Assembly: GCA_033297205.1 (NCBI GenBank)
Contig: MU859184.1
Span: forward strand, 40,688-104,687
Source: Pseudoneurospora amorphoporcata
Taxonomy: Eukaryota > Ascomycota > Sordariomycetes > Sordariales > Sordariaceae
DNA: 64,000 nucleotides
Direction of reading: 5' to 3'
The notes beneath the pieces are model-generated. The model was given only the letters and a program-made list of their open reading frames with translations, did not search any database and had not been told where the DNA came from. The position numbers and the translations under genes were made by a program. Position 1 is the stretch's first letter, and each line of letters opens with the position of its first letter. Shown one piece after another: positions 22,892 through 33,111 of this stretch.

Positions 22892-23622
22892 TTACAAGAA
22901 GTTCCTTCCTTCAGGTCGTACAACACTCTCACCATCGAATCGACGACTACACAGAGTCTTGAGAACGACCCAACTGGCTAAGCAGCTTTGCCTGTACTAG
23001 CCTAGAAGTATAAATCTCCTATACTAAAGATATTGGCCTACGTAGCCTTACCTCCACCAACTCTCCGCATCTCTCCAGTTTTTTATACTCTGGGACAGGC
23101 GTATCTCAACGGGGCTTCACGGCACCGTACACCTAACTAGTCTAAATTTCAGCACCAGTTCCTTGCCTATTCTCTGAAGACCTCTGCTCGCGAGCTAGAT
23201 CCCATTGTCGCTTCATTTCGTAATAGTAGCTTATCGTCTCAGAAGTTACAAGATAGATCGATCTGAACAGGAGTGTAAACAATAGAGTTACTCTTCAGCG
23301 GGCGCCCATTGGGGGCAAACCAACGATCTTGAGCCCACAATCCGGTTCGTCCACGTGTTGCGGAGCACCCTCTCCGCCTTTCTTTCTGTCTTTCTTTCTT
23401 TATCTTTACCCAATTGGAGCGCAAACAACAACAAACATCAGACCGCGGCATTAGACTACCATATCCGGTCTTTGTCATTCTAACAACTAAGGTTCTAGTA
23501 ACTTCCCTTACCCAGCCATTCAACATTAGCATCAATACCTAATATAAGACGGACTTCAACGCCGTGCCCCTTTCCTCATCTCGTCTCTCCCTTACCGACA
23601 ATCCAGAAACCAGAGCCTTACT

Positions 23623-24501
23623 ATGTCTCAGCCTTAACCCCAACCCACTTTAGAGAAAGCTCTCCGCAATCAAGGCAATGCTATTCTTGAACTCCAGAAG
23701 ACGGTAGCCGAGCTGGTTAAGAAAGTCAAAACCCTCGCCAGCTTAGATAGTCTCATTACCTCCCTCGCTTCTCAAAAATTTGCAGATAAACCAAAGCCCA
23801 AAACGTCGCTTCCTAAAATCGACAAATTCAACGGCACGCTTTCTCACTAGGAGATTTGGTTTCCGATAATGCTAACTAAGCTAGAGTTGGACGGCCTTGC
23901 TATCAGCTTAGAGAAAGCACAATTTTTCTATGTCTACTTCCGGTTGAAGGACAAAGTATAGCAACTAGTTCAACCTCAACTCATCTAAGTAACCGAATTC
24001 GATAACTTTAAACCATTGGCTATTCTAGAACAACTCGCCCGCCACTTTGATAATCCGCACAAAGTTCAAGATGCTGAGGAGAAGATTCAAACAATCAAAT
24101 AATACAAGGATAAGCACTTTATAACCTTTCTTACTCACTTTGAACGTCTCTTCTATCGCTGTGGCGCAAACAAGTGGCCAGAACACATCCAAATAGCTAC
24201 CCTGCGTCGGGCTATCTCATCCAATCTTAAGGAAAAGCTTCGTTTCATCGACAAGCCTAGCACTTATACTAATCTTATCTTAAAACTACAACGCCTCGCT
24301 AGCTCGGCTAGCAGTGGCCACTCAGAAGATAAGACGAAGACTACCAGCAATGGAGGTAACAAGATGGATATCAGATCAATTGAGGTTAGCGCATTGGATC
24401 ACTCTTGTATACCCGAGAACGTAGAAGGATCAGATGAGGATGAAGATGAGTTTGAGAGATAGAAGCGAGAGAACGCGGCTGCCAGGCGTTCTCGTCGGTA
24501 A
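23623..24501 (+). pseudogene. Retrotransposon Gag-like remnant
   Basis: Starts at ATG 23623 (MSQP). The translation has a short coiled-coil-like start, then the fungal retrotransposon Gag pattern (KIDKFNGT, a Trp pair at EIWF, LKDKV, ARHFDNP, a YRCGANKWP block, LRRAISSNLKEKL). The in-frame stops I placed are TAG or TAA where Gln or Trp is expected. After an acidic stretch (SDEDEDEFER) it ends in KRENAAARRSRR (24463-24498), which resembles a bZIP basic region; see findings. No zinc knuckle is seen. Confidence 0.78.
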
Positions 24502-24623
24502 CCGTTGCCAAGGATCTGGAAATGAGGCTTAATGGAGTATATAGGATGGTATTTGAGATTATGACATGTATTATTAGTTTCTTAGCGCTTCTAGGACAGA
24601 AGCTTGTTTGCGAGGGGGGGTGA

Positions 24624-24867
24624 TATAACGGTTCTAGTTGTCACATGCTGGAACCGTCAAGGTTCTCATTGTTATATAGGTTCCATTCACTCTCATTGAT
24701 CTGGATCCCTTTTACAGGTCTAGCGGTCGCTTACGATCTGGGTATAAAACCCAGCTCTCGTATCCTACCTTCCTATTTAGAATCTCTTCCCTCTTCAACT
24801 TCTTGTCTTTAGTCTAAGTTAATCAAGATCTTGTGCACACATCGTGCCCTCTAGTTACGCTGTGACA
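24624..24867 (+). repeat. 3' LTR of the gag-only element
   Basis: 244 bp, highly similar to 22648-22891. The initial TG is mutated to TA; the following target copy AATTT is intact. Confidence 0.9.
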
Positions 24868-24872
24868 AATTT

Positions 24873-25361
24873 TGTGTTCTAGTAATAGGATTAAGAGCGG
24901 ATTGTTTGCTAGAGCGATGGGTGTGCACCGTAACAGCTAGAAACTAAAAGAAGCGGTCGCGAGTTCAATTGCGACCTCACGTAGCGAGGGTTTTAGTCCA
25001 ACAACGCTTATTGTTACAAGGTTTCACCTACTGAAAGCCAAGAGAAGGACCTCATGCCGGATTAGCGCTATATTCAAGTATAGCTAAGGAATAAGATTAA
25101 TATTATTATTATTAATATAAATAATCTTAAAGATTAAAAAATAGTTAATAAAGAGAAATATATTACTTATATTAATATAAATATTTTTAGAGAATAAATA
25201 TTATTGTTTATCAAAAACCTCTAATAATATTAATTAATAAGTCAAATAAATAAGTAATTATTTTAATTATTTTATACTTAATAAGATTAGTACGAATCTA
25301 GTAAATAATTAAAATCGATAGCGATATTAAATTTAATTAGAAGGCTAGCAGTATTTATAAA
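24873..25361. repeat. LINE 3' flank with a tRNA-like hairpin, then AT-rich DNA
   Basis: After the LTR element the older sequence resumes. GGTCGC (about 24955-24960) and GCGACC (about 24971-24976) can pair around GAGTTCAATT, which contains a GTTCAA core like a pol III B box. I could not build a full cloverleaf. From about 25080 the sequence is very AT-rich, with no frame. Confidence 0.4.
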
Positions 25362-25986
25362 GAGAAAGTCCATTTGCATAGTCACAATTGTCTTTTTGAA
25401 CGGTGATTTACTTTTTTCTCTCATACATATCCCTAATCCTGCCGTCCCCTCCCTACTAGCACTAGTCTCGCTCGTACTGCGACCGCCAAGCCCTCAGATT
25501 TCAGCTTATTACACGTTGTAACCCCTGTACAGCCTAGATTTTGTAATCAATCATTACACTTAGCGATTTGTAGGCATCGTCGCATCACATCGCTTCCTTT
25601 TCTTCACTATCACCATCACCATCAACACTCTCCTCATAATTAATCAAACTACTATCGCGCGCATCACGAAATATTACTAAGTAAACACCGCGCTATCATC
25701 TATCAATAGTAGGAAATATAATACCCAAACTCCTCTTTCTTCTACGGCGTTAGCGCAACTTCAAGCGGCACCACGGGCGATATTATGACCTCGTAGCCGG
25801 CTTCGTCTCTAGCCTACCCGCGGCCGACCCCCTATATAAAGCTAGAATCCTTCAACTTCGATACGAGTAGCGCTATCCATCTAGCGAAACATATTTAGTT
25901 AAGAGGGCGTTGACTTAGAGAGAGAGGATAGAGGCGACCGCCGCTAGCTTACAGCTGGTATATAGAACAGAGGACGTGGCCGCCCC

Positions 25987-26288
25987 TATAACAAGGACAG
26001 GTTTCTGAGCTTGGAACAATAGTTCAATTCCGCTGATAATCTTCTTTAGTCTCGAAGGCCTTATTGATCCCTTCAACCTCCAGAGGAAGGTTCGGTTTCA
26101 AGGCCTCCTTATACCAAAGAAGTTCGGTACGTACAGAGCCTTGTAGCCTGAGGTTACAAGGCATCAATCTAGCATTCTACCTACAAGTGGTTCTTCTTCA
26201 ACCATTCTCCTTCGTCCTTCTAGCGCCGGCCTTCGCGCTGAGCCTTAATAACCCTAACCCTAGACTGTGGGCAAATGTCCGTATAACA
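25987..26288 (-). repeat. 3' LTR of the gypsy element
   Basis: 302 bp, near-identical to 31901-32202, with RIP-type TG-to-TA changes at the termini (TATAAC, TATAACA). Preceded by target copy GCCCC. Confidence 0.92.
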
Positions 26289-26399
26289 TCAACTCTCCCT
26301 TCTTCAAGGCTCGCCTCGAGCCTAACATAGCTTCCTACTTAGCTTTGCTAGCCTTGCGTCAATCTTGCCCGTCTTAGGGTACGTTGGGGTCGCGTGGCT

Positions 26400-27345
26400 T
26401 CTCCGGATGCCTAGCGTAGAAGGCAATGACTTCTTTTCCACTTCAATCTTCTAACTCAGCCGGGGCTACCTCCCGCAGGACCTAGTCAGGGTCAGGGGCT
26501 ACCTGATTGCTAGCGCGGTAGGGTTCGACGAGCGAGATGTGGAAGGCGATGATTTCTTTTCCACTTTATAGTCTTAACTCAGCCGGGGCTGCCTCCTACA
26601 GGACTTGGTTAGGGTCAGAGGCTACCTGATTGCCAGCGCGGTAGGGTCCGACGAGCGAGACGTAGAAGGCGATGACTTCTACTTTTGTACTATTAGTAAG
26701 GAAGTACTCTCATAGTTCCTATATTAAACTCTTAATTCCTTCCCAACCTTCCTACTTAATTCGATACTTAACCTTATCCCTAAGGGCTATGGAGTCTAGT
26801 ATCTTCTCAACCTCATAGTCTTCTAACTCTGCTAGGGCTGCCTCTTGCAGAACCTGGTCTAAGTCAGGGGCTCACTAATTGCCAGCGCGGTAGGGTTCTA
26901 GGAGTGAGACGTAGAAGAAATCATAGATGCGCTATTTCTTGGGTAAAGTAAGTCGGACAGCGGTAGGGGTTTTGTGGAGGAGTTAATTTGTTGGGACATT
27001 GGGGTCTTGAGGCTTCTCTGGGTGCCGCGCGTAGAAGGCGATAACTTAGGCCTTTACTCCGTTAATATAGAAATACTCCCAAGGCTCCCACGTGAGATTA
27101 CTAGCTTTATTCCATCTTTCCCACTTAACTCGATATAATATCTTAACTTCAACCCTCATAGAATCTACAATCTTCTCAATCTCGTAATCTTCTAATACTA
27201 CTAGGGCTGCCTCTTGCAGGACCTGGTCAGGGTCGGGGATCTCCCGATTGCTAGCGCGATAGGGTTCTAGTAGCGAGACGTAGAAGGAGTTATAGATTTG
27301 CCATATCTTGGGCAGGGTTAACCGGACAGCGGTAGGAGAGATCAC
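26400..27345 (-). pseudogene. Tandemly repeated integrase-tail/chromodomain modules at the 3' end of Pol
   Basis: Four successive minus-strand units each begin with F(Y/H)VSL(L/V).PYRA(S/G)N and continue DP(D/N)QVL.EA. Reading 5' to 3' (right to left), unit 1 (about 27290-27046) carries a chromodomain (DYEIEKIVDS...YRVKWERW...LTWEPWEYF). Unit 2 (about 26910-26675) carries a second chromodomain with two or three Trp codons turned to TAG. Units 3 (about 26670-26545) and 4 (about 26540-26413) keep the leader but lack the chromodomain core and end SGKE(I/V)IA. A single chromodomain is the usual chromovirus state. Confidence 0.75.
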
Positions 27346-27399
27346 CTATAAAATCTTAAAGAGGCTATAGAGCTTTTTATCAAGCTTCTTGGAGGGTTT

Positions 27400-30300
27400 C
27401 TTATTTTTAATATACTTACTATTGAATATAATAAATTGCCCCACCTTATAGACCGGTGCCTCTAAACGCTTCTTGTCCGCCCATTCCTTCATCCTCTAAC
27501 GGGCGCGGTTAAGATGTTGCTGGGCGTCGTTATGCACTTAAATTATCCAATGGGCATACAGACGACTCCCGGGGTTTTGAGGCGCGCCGTTAGGGGGATT
27601 GTGAAACGCTGAGTGGTAGCCGTAGTTAGCATAGAAGGGAGTGAGGCCAGTGGACGAAGAGATAGAGTTATTATATACGAACTCAGCAGTGGCTAGAAAG
27701 TTTTCCCAGTTGCTCATTTCGTAGTTGATGAAGGCTCGAAGGTAGATTTCGAGGATTTGGTTGAGCCGTTCGGTCTGGCCATCTGTCTAGGGGTAGAATG
27801 CTGTGCTCATATAACTTTTAATGCCGACGAATTTCAGAAAATCCTTCCAAATGTAGGCTGTAAACTGTGAATCGCGGTCCGAAATAATGTCTAATAGTAC
27901 TCCGTACAGCCGCCAGTAGGAGCGGGCGAAAATCTTGATTAAGTCTTTTATTTTCTTCTCCCTTGCCTTAAGAGGGGTGAAATGAGCCATCTTTATAAAG
28001 GGATCTACTATAACCCAAATAGAGTCACAACTGTTGGAGAGAGGTAGATCTGTAATAAAATCTATTGCGATAGTCTTGCAAGGGGTGTAATGAAGCTCCA
28101 TGGGTTGTAGTAAGCCATAGGAAGAATGGCGGGGAGGTTTGTTCTGTTGGCACTTATGATAGCCGCGAACGTATTCCCTGACTATTTTCTCCATCTTTGG
28201 CTACTAGAAGTTTCTCGTGATGAGCTCCATGGTTTTGTCTATTCCTATATAGCCCGCGACCTTAGTATTGTGTTCTGAATTGGTGACTTCGGCTTGCAGG
28301 CTGGTAGGGACCCAGAGGCGGTTCTTTCAGTACAGTAGATCATCGGATTTCTCGTAATCTTTGTCAGGTTCGTCTTTATTGAACTGTTCTATATAGGCTG
28401 AGTCCGTTTCTCTGGCGTCCTTGAGCTGGCGAACGAATTCATCATTCCATCAAGGGGTTGAGATACTACAGAGCCTTTCTTTAGATAAGAGGAAACTGCT
28501 TTCTTCAGAGTGTGAGAAGTGTTTTTCTTGCAAGACCGACGTAATCGGCTGGTCTTCACCCCCCCCCCTTCTTAAGTTTAAAACTTTCCTGATGGGAAAG
28601 GGCATCGGCTTTGGAATTGAGGTGACCCGGACGGTAGTTGATGATAAACCAGAAATTGGCTAGCTAAATGGCCCAGCGTGCCTGCCGTCGGTTGAGGACC
28701 TTTGTAGGGGTGAAATAGGCTAAGTTTTAGTAATCGGAAAAGACTTCAATTCTATGCTTAGCTCCTTCAAGGTAAATCCTCTAGCGATCGAAGCTGTCGA
28801 CGATGGCTAAGAGTTCCTTATTATAGATTTCGTAATTCATTTCGGCAGGCGTCATTTTCTTCGAATAAAAGGCGACGGGGTGTAGTTTGCCGTCGGCGCC
28901 CTTCTGTAATAGCACAGCTCCGATACCGAAATTCGAGGCGTCGGTTTTCATAATGGCTTGCTTGGCTGGGTTGAAGTGAGCCAGGACTGGAGCTTTTATG
29001 AAGGCGTCCTTTAGTACTTGGAAGGCTTTAGCCAGTGGTTCAGTCTATTTCTAGAGCTTCTTTTCCAGGGCGTTGGCTGAGGTAAGAGGCCTTCTGAGTG
29101 GATTATGTAGCCCAAGAACTCAACGTTGTCTACTCCCTATTTGCATTTCTGGGGGGCGACGGCTAGGTTGTTCTCAGAGAGGCGTTTCAGGACTTTTAGG
29201 ACAAGGCGGTCGTATTTTTCTTCGTCGTCGGCGTAGATGAGGATATCATCGAGGTAGACGAGCACGGCGGCGTCCAATAGGTCCATGAAGATATAATTCA
29301 TCATAGCCTAGAACGTAGAGGGTGCGTTGATAAGTCCCATGGGCATGACAACGTATTCGAAGAGGCCGTACTTACAGCGGAAAGCTATTTTCTATTCGTA
29401 ACCTTTAGCTATTCGAACCAAGAAGAACCCTGATTTGAGATCAATTTTAGTGTATATCTTGGCCGTCCTAAGGGCATGCTAAAGTTCTGTGATGAGAGGT
29501 ATAGGATGCCTGACATGGATAGTCATCCTATTGAGGGCTCTGTAATTAACCACGGGTTGTAGCGAGTCATTAGGGTCTTTCTTATCTACAAACATAAGGG
29601 GTACGCCGCAAGAGGCTGTGGATTTCCTAATGCGGCCGGATTTGAACATCTTATCCAGCCATGGTTTCAGTGCTTCGAGTTCGCGCCCGCTCATAGCGAA
29701 GAAGGGTCCCCAGGGTGGCGTTTTACCTTCCTCGAGATCGATTTTGTAATCCCAAAGTCGGTAATCAAGCATACGCATAGCGGCGGCTTCACTCATAAAA
29801 AGAAGGAAGATTCTAAACTTCTCTAGTACAGCGGCGAGGGCAGCCTCAATCTTTGTTTGTATGCTCGCGATGGCTTCTGTAGGTGGCAGTCCAAGGACAA
29901 TTGAACTAGTGCAATTTTATTAACAATATTCTAAGGAGAACTTAATTTTCTGTGTTTTATCAAGGAAATAGGCTGGTTCGTGTTGCTACAACCACCAATG
30001 AAGCAGAATAATGTCGCATTCGTCGTCTATATTTGAAAGCTTAAAATTAAGGCGGGTATAATAGTCTTATTGATATCTAAGAACGACTACTTCTGTATAA
30101 TACCGGCTACCTATAGTATTAATAGCGGAGTTGAAGCCTATAATAGCTCGGATGCGGGGTCTCTTAATCAGTGAAAGTTTCTATACGCGGGCTTTATAAA
30201 AGGATATCACCAGGGTTGAGCTCTCTAAGTCCAAGAGGACTCTAACAGAGTATTCTTCATCGTTATAGAGTAGGGTCATTCGCACGATTGGTCTCGGTCC

Positions 30301-30500
30301 TAAGTATAGTTCAGGGCAATGCTTCTTTTAGGGTTATTAGGGCTCGTCGTCGTCGTAGAGTATAAGGCGTTTAAGGGTATAGACGACAGGGTAATCTAAT
30401 TCTGAGATAGTATCGAAGGAAGGTCATAGAAACCCATGTAATACTTCGTAGCGGCCCTTTAAAATCTAAGTCCAAGTTGTTGTCCATATCTATCGTTTCT
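27400..30500 (-). pseudogene. Gypsy Pol remnant: protease, reverse transcriptase, RNase H, integrase
   Basis: Minus-strand translation shows a decayed protease region near 30.0-30.3 kb. Reverse transcriptase follows, starting in the frame at 29796-29479 (LDYRLWDYKIDLEEGK, CGVPLMFVDKKD, VVNYRALN) and continuing through IDLKSGF to the catalytic box VYLDDILIYADD at about 29220-29265, which is intact. The RNase H region is heavily mutated. The integrase has a zinc-binding-type H/C block (the CQQNK end at about 28150), IDFITDLP, a catalytic-core DRDSQF, and TDGQTERLNQ near 27760. Premature TAG/TAA stops break every domain. Confidence 0.9.
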
Positions 30501-30599
30501 ATAATTCTCTAAATAGCGTTAACTTTCTATTTCTTGAACTATGCCTCGTCGTTATCGATGAAGTCCTCAGCTTCCCCTTCTTCACGGTCGTTATTCTTT

Positions 30600-31880
30600 C
30601 TTTTAATCGCGGCCGTTCGTTCAGTAGATGAAGAAGGCTAGGTAATTCTTTATTATTAGTGTCTTTCCGAGCGAAGCTTTCGAGTGTATAATAATTGTCG
30701 CGGCCACATCGCTAACAGAATACGCGATCCTTCTTACATTAATCGACGTCGCTAGGCTCGACCCCCTTCAAGGCCTCGCGGACGGTATCCCATTTCTTAT
30801 CCTTGGCTTACTTGTCAAGGCTTCTTAAGAATTGGTTTCGGTCAGAAAGGAAGCGTAATTCCTTACGAGATTGTTAGCCCAACTTCGAGTGCTCCGTCCT
30901 TAAAGTGAGCGCGCCTTTTCCCGACTGGTAGCCCAGGGTATGCAGCATATTCTCGTAGACTCGGCTGGCTTCTCTAACGGCGGCGTTAATCCTGGCCCAC
31001 CAGGGCTAAAAGGCATCAAGCTTCTTGCCATCGTAGGTCGAGGGTTTGTTAAAATAGATAGGCGTAGTCTAGATCGTCGAGTAGCCCAGATTTTGAAGGA
31101 AGTAATCAGCTTGGTTGCGGGCGGCGTCGTCGGTAGGGCTGCTAGCGTTCGTAAGTAGCTTGGAGAGTCCTAAGGGGTCTTGTCCTCCAGCGGATTATCT
31201 GAATCTCACAGATCCTACTCTATACGCGTCAGCGTACGTAGCCTCGTATTACATCTAGGCCTAGCTAGCTTATCTTCGAGCCTGGGCTGCTTAGAGGAGG
31301 CTATCGCCAATCAAGCTTAGGCTAGCAAGTAGTTTATAAAGCGAGGAGCGGGGAACGGTACTTGGTGCTTTTGTAGCAGCGCGTTGTTCGAGGGCTCTTA
31401 GGATAGAGGCAACGTTGGAGGCCTTCTTGCCGGTTCGTTCGTAGGCTATTTAGATAGCCTTCTAGGTATCGTATTTAACGCTGGCGATGCGTTCTTCGAG
31501 ATCCTTAAGTTGGCCTAGGTCGATGAGTTTGTTAAGGATGTTATTAATTTAGTTATCTTTAGTCGCGAAAGTCCTCGTATTAGATCTTGAGGGTAGCAAG
31601 TCCCTAGGCTTATTCCTGGCCGATGGAGAGGGCGATTTCCCTAACTTAGTAATAGGCTTTAGCGATTTGGTCGTATATAGCGACGAGCTAGGCCGGGGGG
31701 TTGTTGACTACGATGGGTCCGGTAGCGATGTCGTCGTTTCTGGTCATCACGACGTTGAAGTCTTAGGGGTTATAGAGCACCAAGATAGTGTCAGTAATGG
31801 TTTCGACTAAGGCCATCGGAGTATCGCGTAGGAAAGTCATAATAACTGAGGGTTGGTAATTAATAAGTAAAAGGGTAGTT
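30600..31880 (-). pseudogene. Gypsy Gag remnant
   Basis: Minus-strand sequence between the 5' LTR and the protease region. The start near 31840 reads MTFLRDTPMALVE. The downstream part has a Cys-rich pattern (C..DRVFC.RCGR) around 30.68-30.73 kb, resembling a zinc knuckle. It is broken by many stops. The assignment follows from position and this motif only. Confidence 0.6.
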
Positions 31881-31900
31881 CGAGAGGGAAGAAGATTATC

Positions 31901-32202
31901 TGTGACAAGGGCAGGTTTCTAAGCTTGGAACAATAATTCAATTCCGCTGATAATCTTCTTTAGTCTCGAAGGCCTTATTAATCCCTTCAACCTCCAAAGG
32001 AAGGTTCGGTTTCAAGGCCTCCTTATGCCAAAGAAGTTCGGTACGTACAGAGCCTTGTAGCCTGAGGCTACAAGGCATCAATCTAGCATTTTGCATATAA
32101 GTGGTTCTTCTTCAACCATTCTCCTTCGTCCTTCTAGCGCCGGCCTTCGCGCTGAGCCTTGACAACCCTAACCTTAGACTGTGGGCAAATGTCCGTGTGA
32201 CA
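31901..32202 (-). repeat. 5' LTR of the gypsy element
   Basis: 302 bp with intact termini TGTGAC and GTGTGACA. Followed by target copy GCCCC at 32203-32207. Confidence 0.92.
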
Positions 32203-32789
32203 GCCCCCGCGGCAATATAAATAGAAGTAGAGGAGGAGGAGAGAGGGAAAGCAGCGCTGCCCGCGGTAGAGGAGAAAGCACAGCTAGCACTACCAGAGGA
32301 GGAGGTAGGGGAGGAGGCACGCCCGCCAGCACTCCTGCTGGCACGCAGGACACACAGCGTAGTATATATATCGCTAGCACGTAATAGTAACTTTAGGAGC
32401 TTTCTAGTAGGAGACTAAGCGATTACACAATAGATTTCAAATAGATTATTATTATATAGATTAATATAAATTAAATACGATTAATTGATCGCTTAATTAA
32501 GCAATGTGCACTCAATTGAATGATACGCAACTATATTATTAACTACCTTATAAAGTACGCTATAGAATGCCTAATAAAGTACAATATAGCAGTACGTATT
32601 TAGTCTAGGCACTACAGTCTGATGTTACGTATGAAAGAATAGTAATGCCCAAATTTCTAAGCGAAATTTTTGAAAGAATACATATAATATCTATAGCCGC
32701 GCGAGAGTTAAGGATATATATAAGGGAAAAAGTAGATCACTATTCAAATAAACAATTATAACCGTACAAATAGACTTTCTCTTTATAAA

Positions 32790-33111
32790 TTATTAGAATA
32801 ATTAATTAACTATTTTATCCCTAACTCAACTATAACTATTATTAAATTTCTTAAAGAGCGCTTTTAGCTCCGAAATATCCTAAATAATACTAAAATTTTT
32901 ATATATTATATTTAATAGTAAATACATCACGCTAAACCTATAAATACGCTAATTAAAACGCCCATTCTTCTACTATAAAGGCGCTAAAGTCAGGCTCAAC
33001 AAAGGTGTCATAGAAGATCTCCGCCGCACCAAAGGTCACGCGGTCCATAAGCCTACTAAAATAATAAAACTAGAAGGAGCGGCGGTTTTATCTATACGAG
33101 TCTAATATTTA
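32790..33111. repeat. AT-rich relic between the second MULE and the next LTR element
   Basis: No open frame or recognisable motif. It is AT-rich RIP-type sequence belonging to the older target. Confidence 0.45.

Larger units (their letters stand above)
22648..24867 (+). mobile_element. Gag-only LTR retroelement (244-bp LTRs), target duplication AATTT
   Basis: LTRs 22648-22891 and 24624-24867, each 244 bp, begin TGTAACGG (left) or TATAACGG (right) and end GCTGTGACA. AATTT precedes (22643-22647) and follows (24868-24872). A G-rich polypurine tract (GCGAGGGGGGGTGA) abuts the right LTR, giving plus-strand orientation. The 1.7-kb interior encodes a Gag-like remnant and no protease, reverse transcriptase or integrase, so the element must have moved with enzymes from another element (inference). 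The interior GC is clearly higher than in the surrounding relics, suggesting a later arrival or weaker RIP. Confidence 0.9.
25987..32202 (-). mobile_element. Ty3/gypsy chromovirus LTR retrotransposon, target duplication GCCCC
   Basis: LTRs of 302 bp at 25987-26288 (3' LTR) and 31901-32202 (5' LTR). The intact LTR has TGTGAC...TGTGACA ends on the plus strand; the left copy begins TATAAC. GCCCC flanks at 25982-25986 and 32203-32207. On the minus strand the interior gives, in order, a Gag remnant with one Cys-rich knuckle-like block (about 30.7 kb), protease region, reverse transcriptase, RNase H, integrase and a repeated integrase-tail/chromodomain region. A purine-rich tract on the minus strand abuts the 3' LTR. 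Frames of 100-135 codons survive, so it is less damaged than its surroundings. Confidence 0.93.
25730..32394 (+). pseudogene. C-terminal fragment of a MULE transposase, split by the gypsy insertion
   Basis: 25730-25986 and 32203-32394 join across the gypsy element (target GCCCC) to give the Gly/Arg-rich tail seen in the other MULE (RGRP, repeated RGGG, then STPAGTQDTQRS). The catalytic and zinc-finger parts are absent, removed by an internal deletion that predates the gypsy insertion. Confidence 0.75.
25362..32781 (+). mobile_element. Second MULE type, internally deleted, target duplication TTTATAAA, split by a gypsy element
   Basis: The left end GAGAAAGTCCATTTGC and the right end ...CAAATAGACTTTCTC are inverted repeats about 75 bp long, with RIP-type mismatches. 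The 8-bp duplication TTTATAAA lies at 25354-25361 and 32782-32789. Removing the gypsy insert leaves about 1.2 kb. The subterminal sequence (CCTCAGATTTCAGCT) is shared with the first MULE family, and the remaining coding piece matches the C-terminal end of its transposase, so it is a related but distinct, deleted member. Confidence 0.88.
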
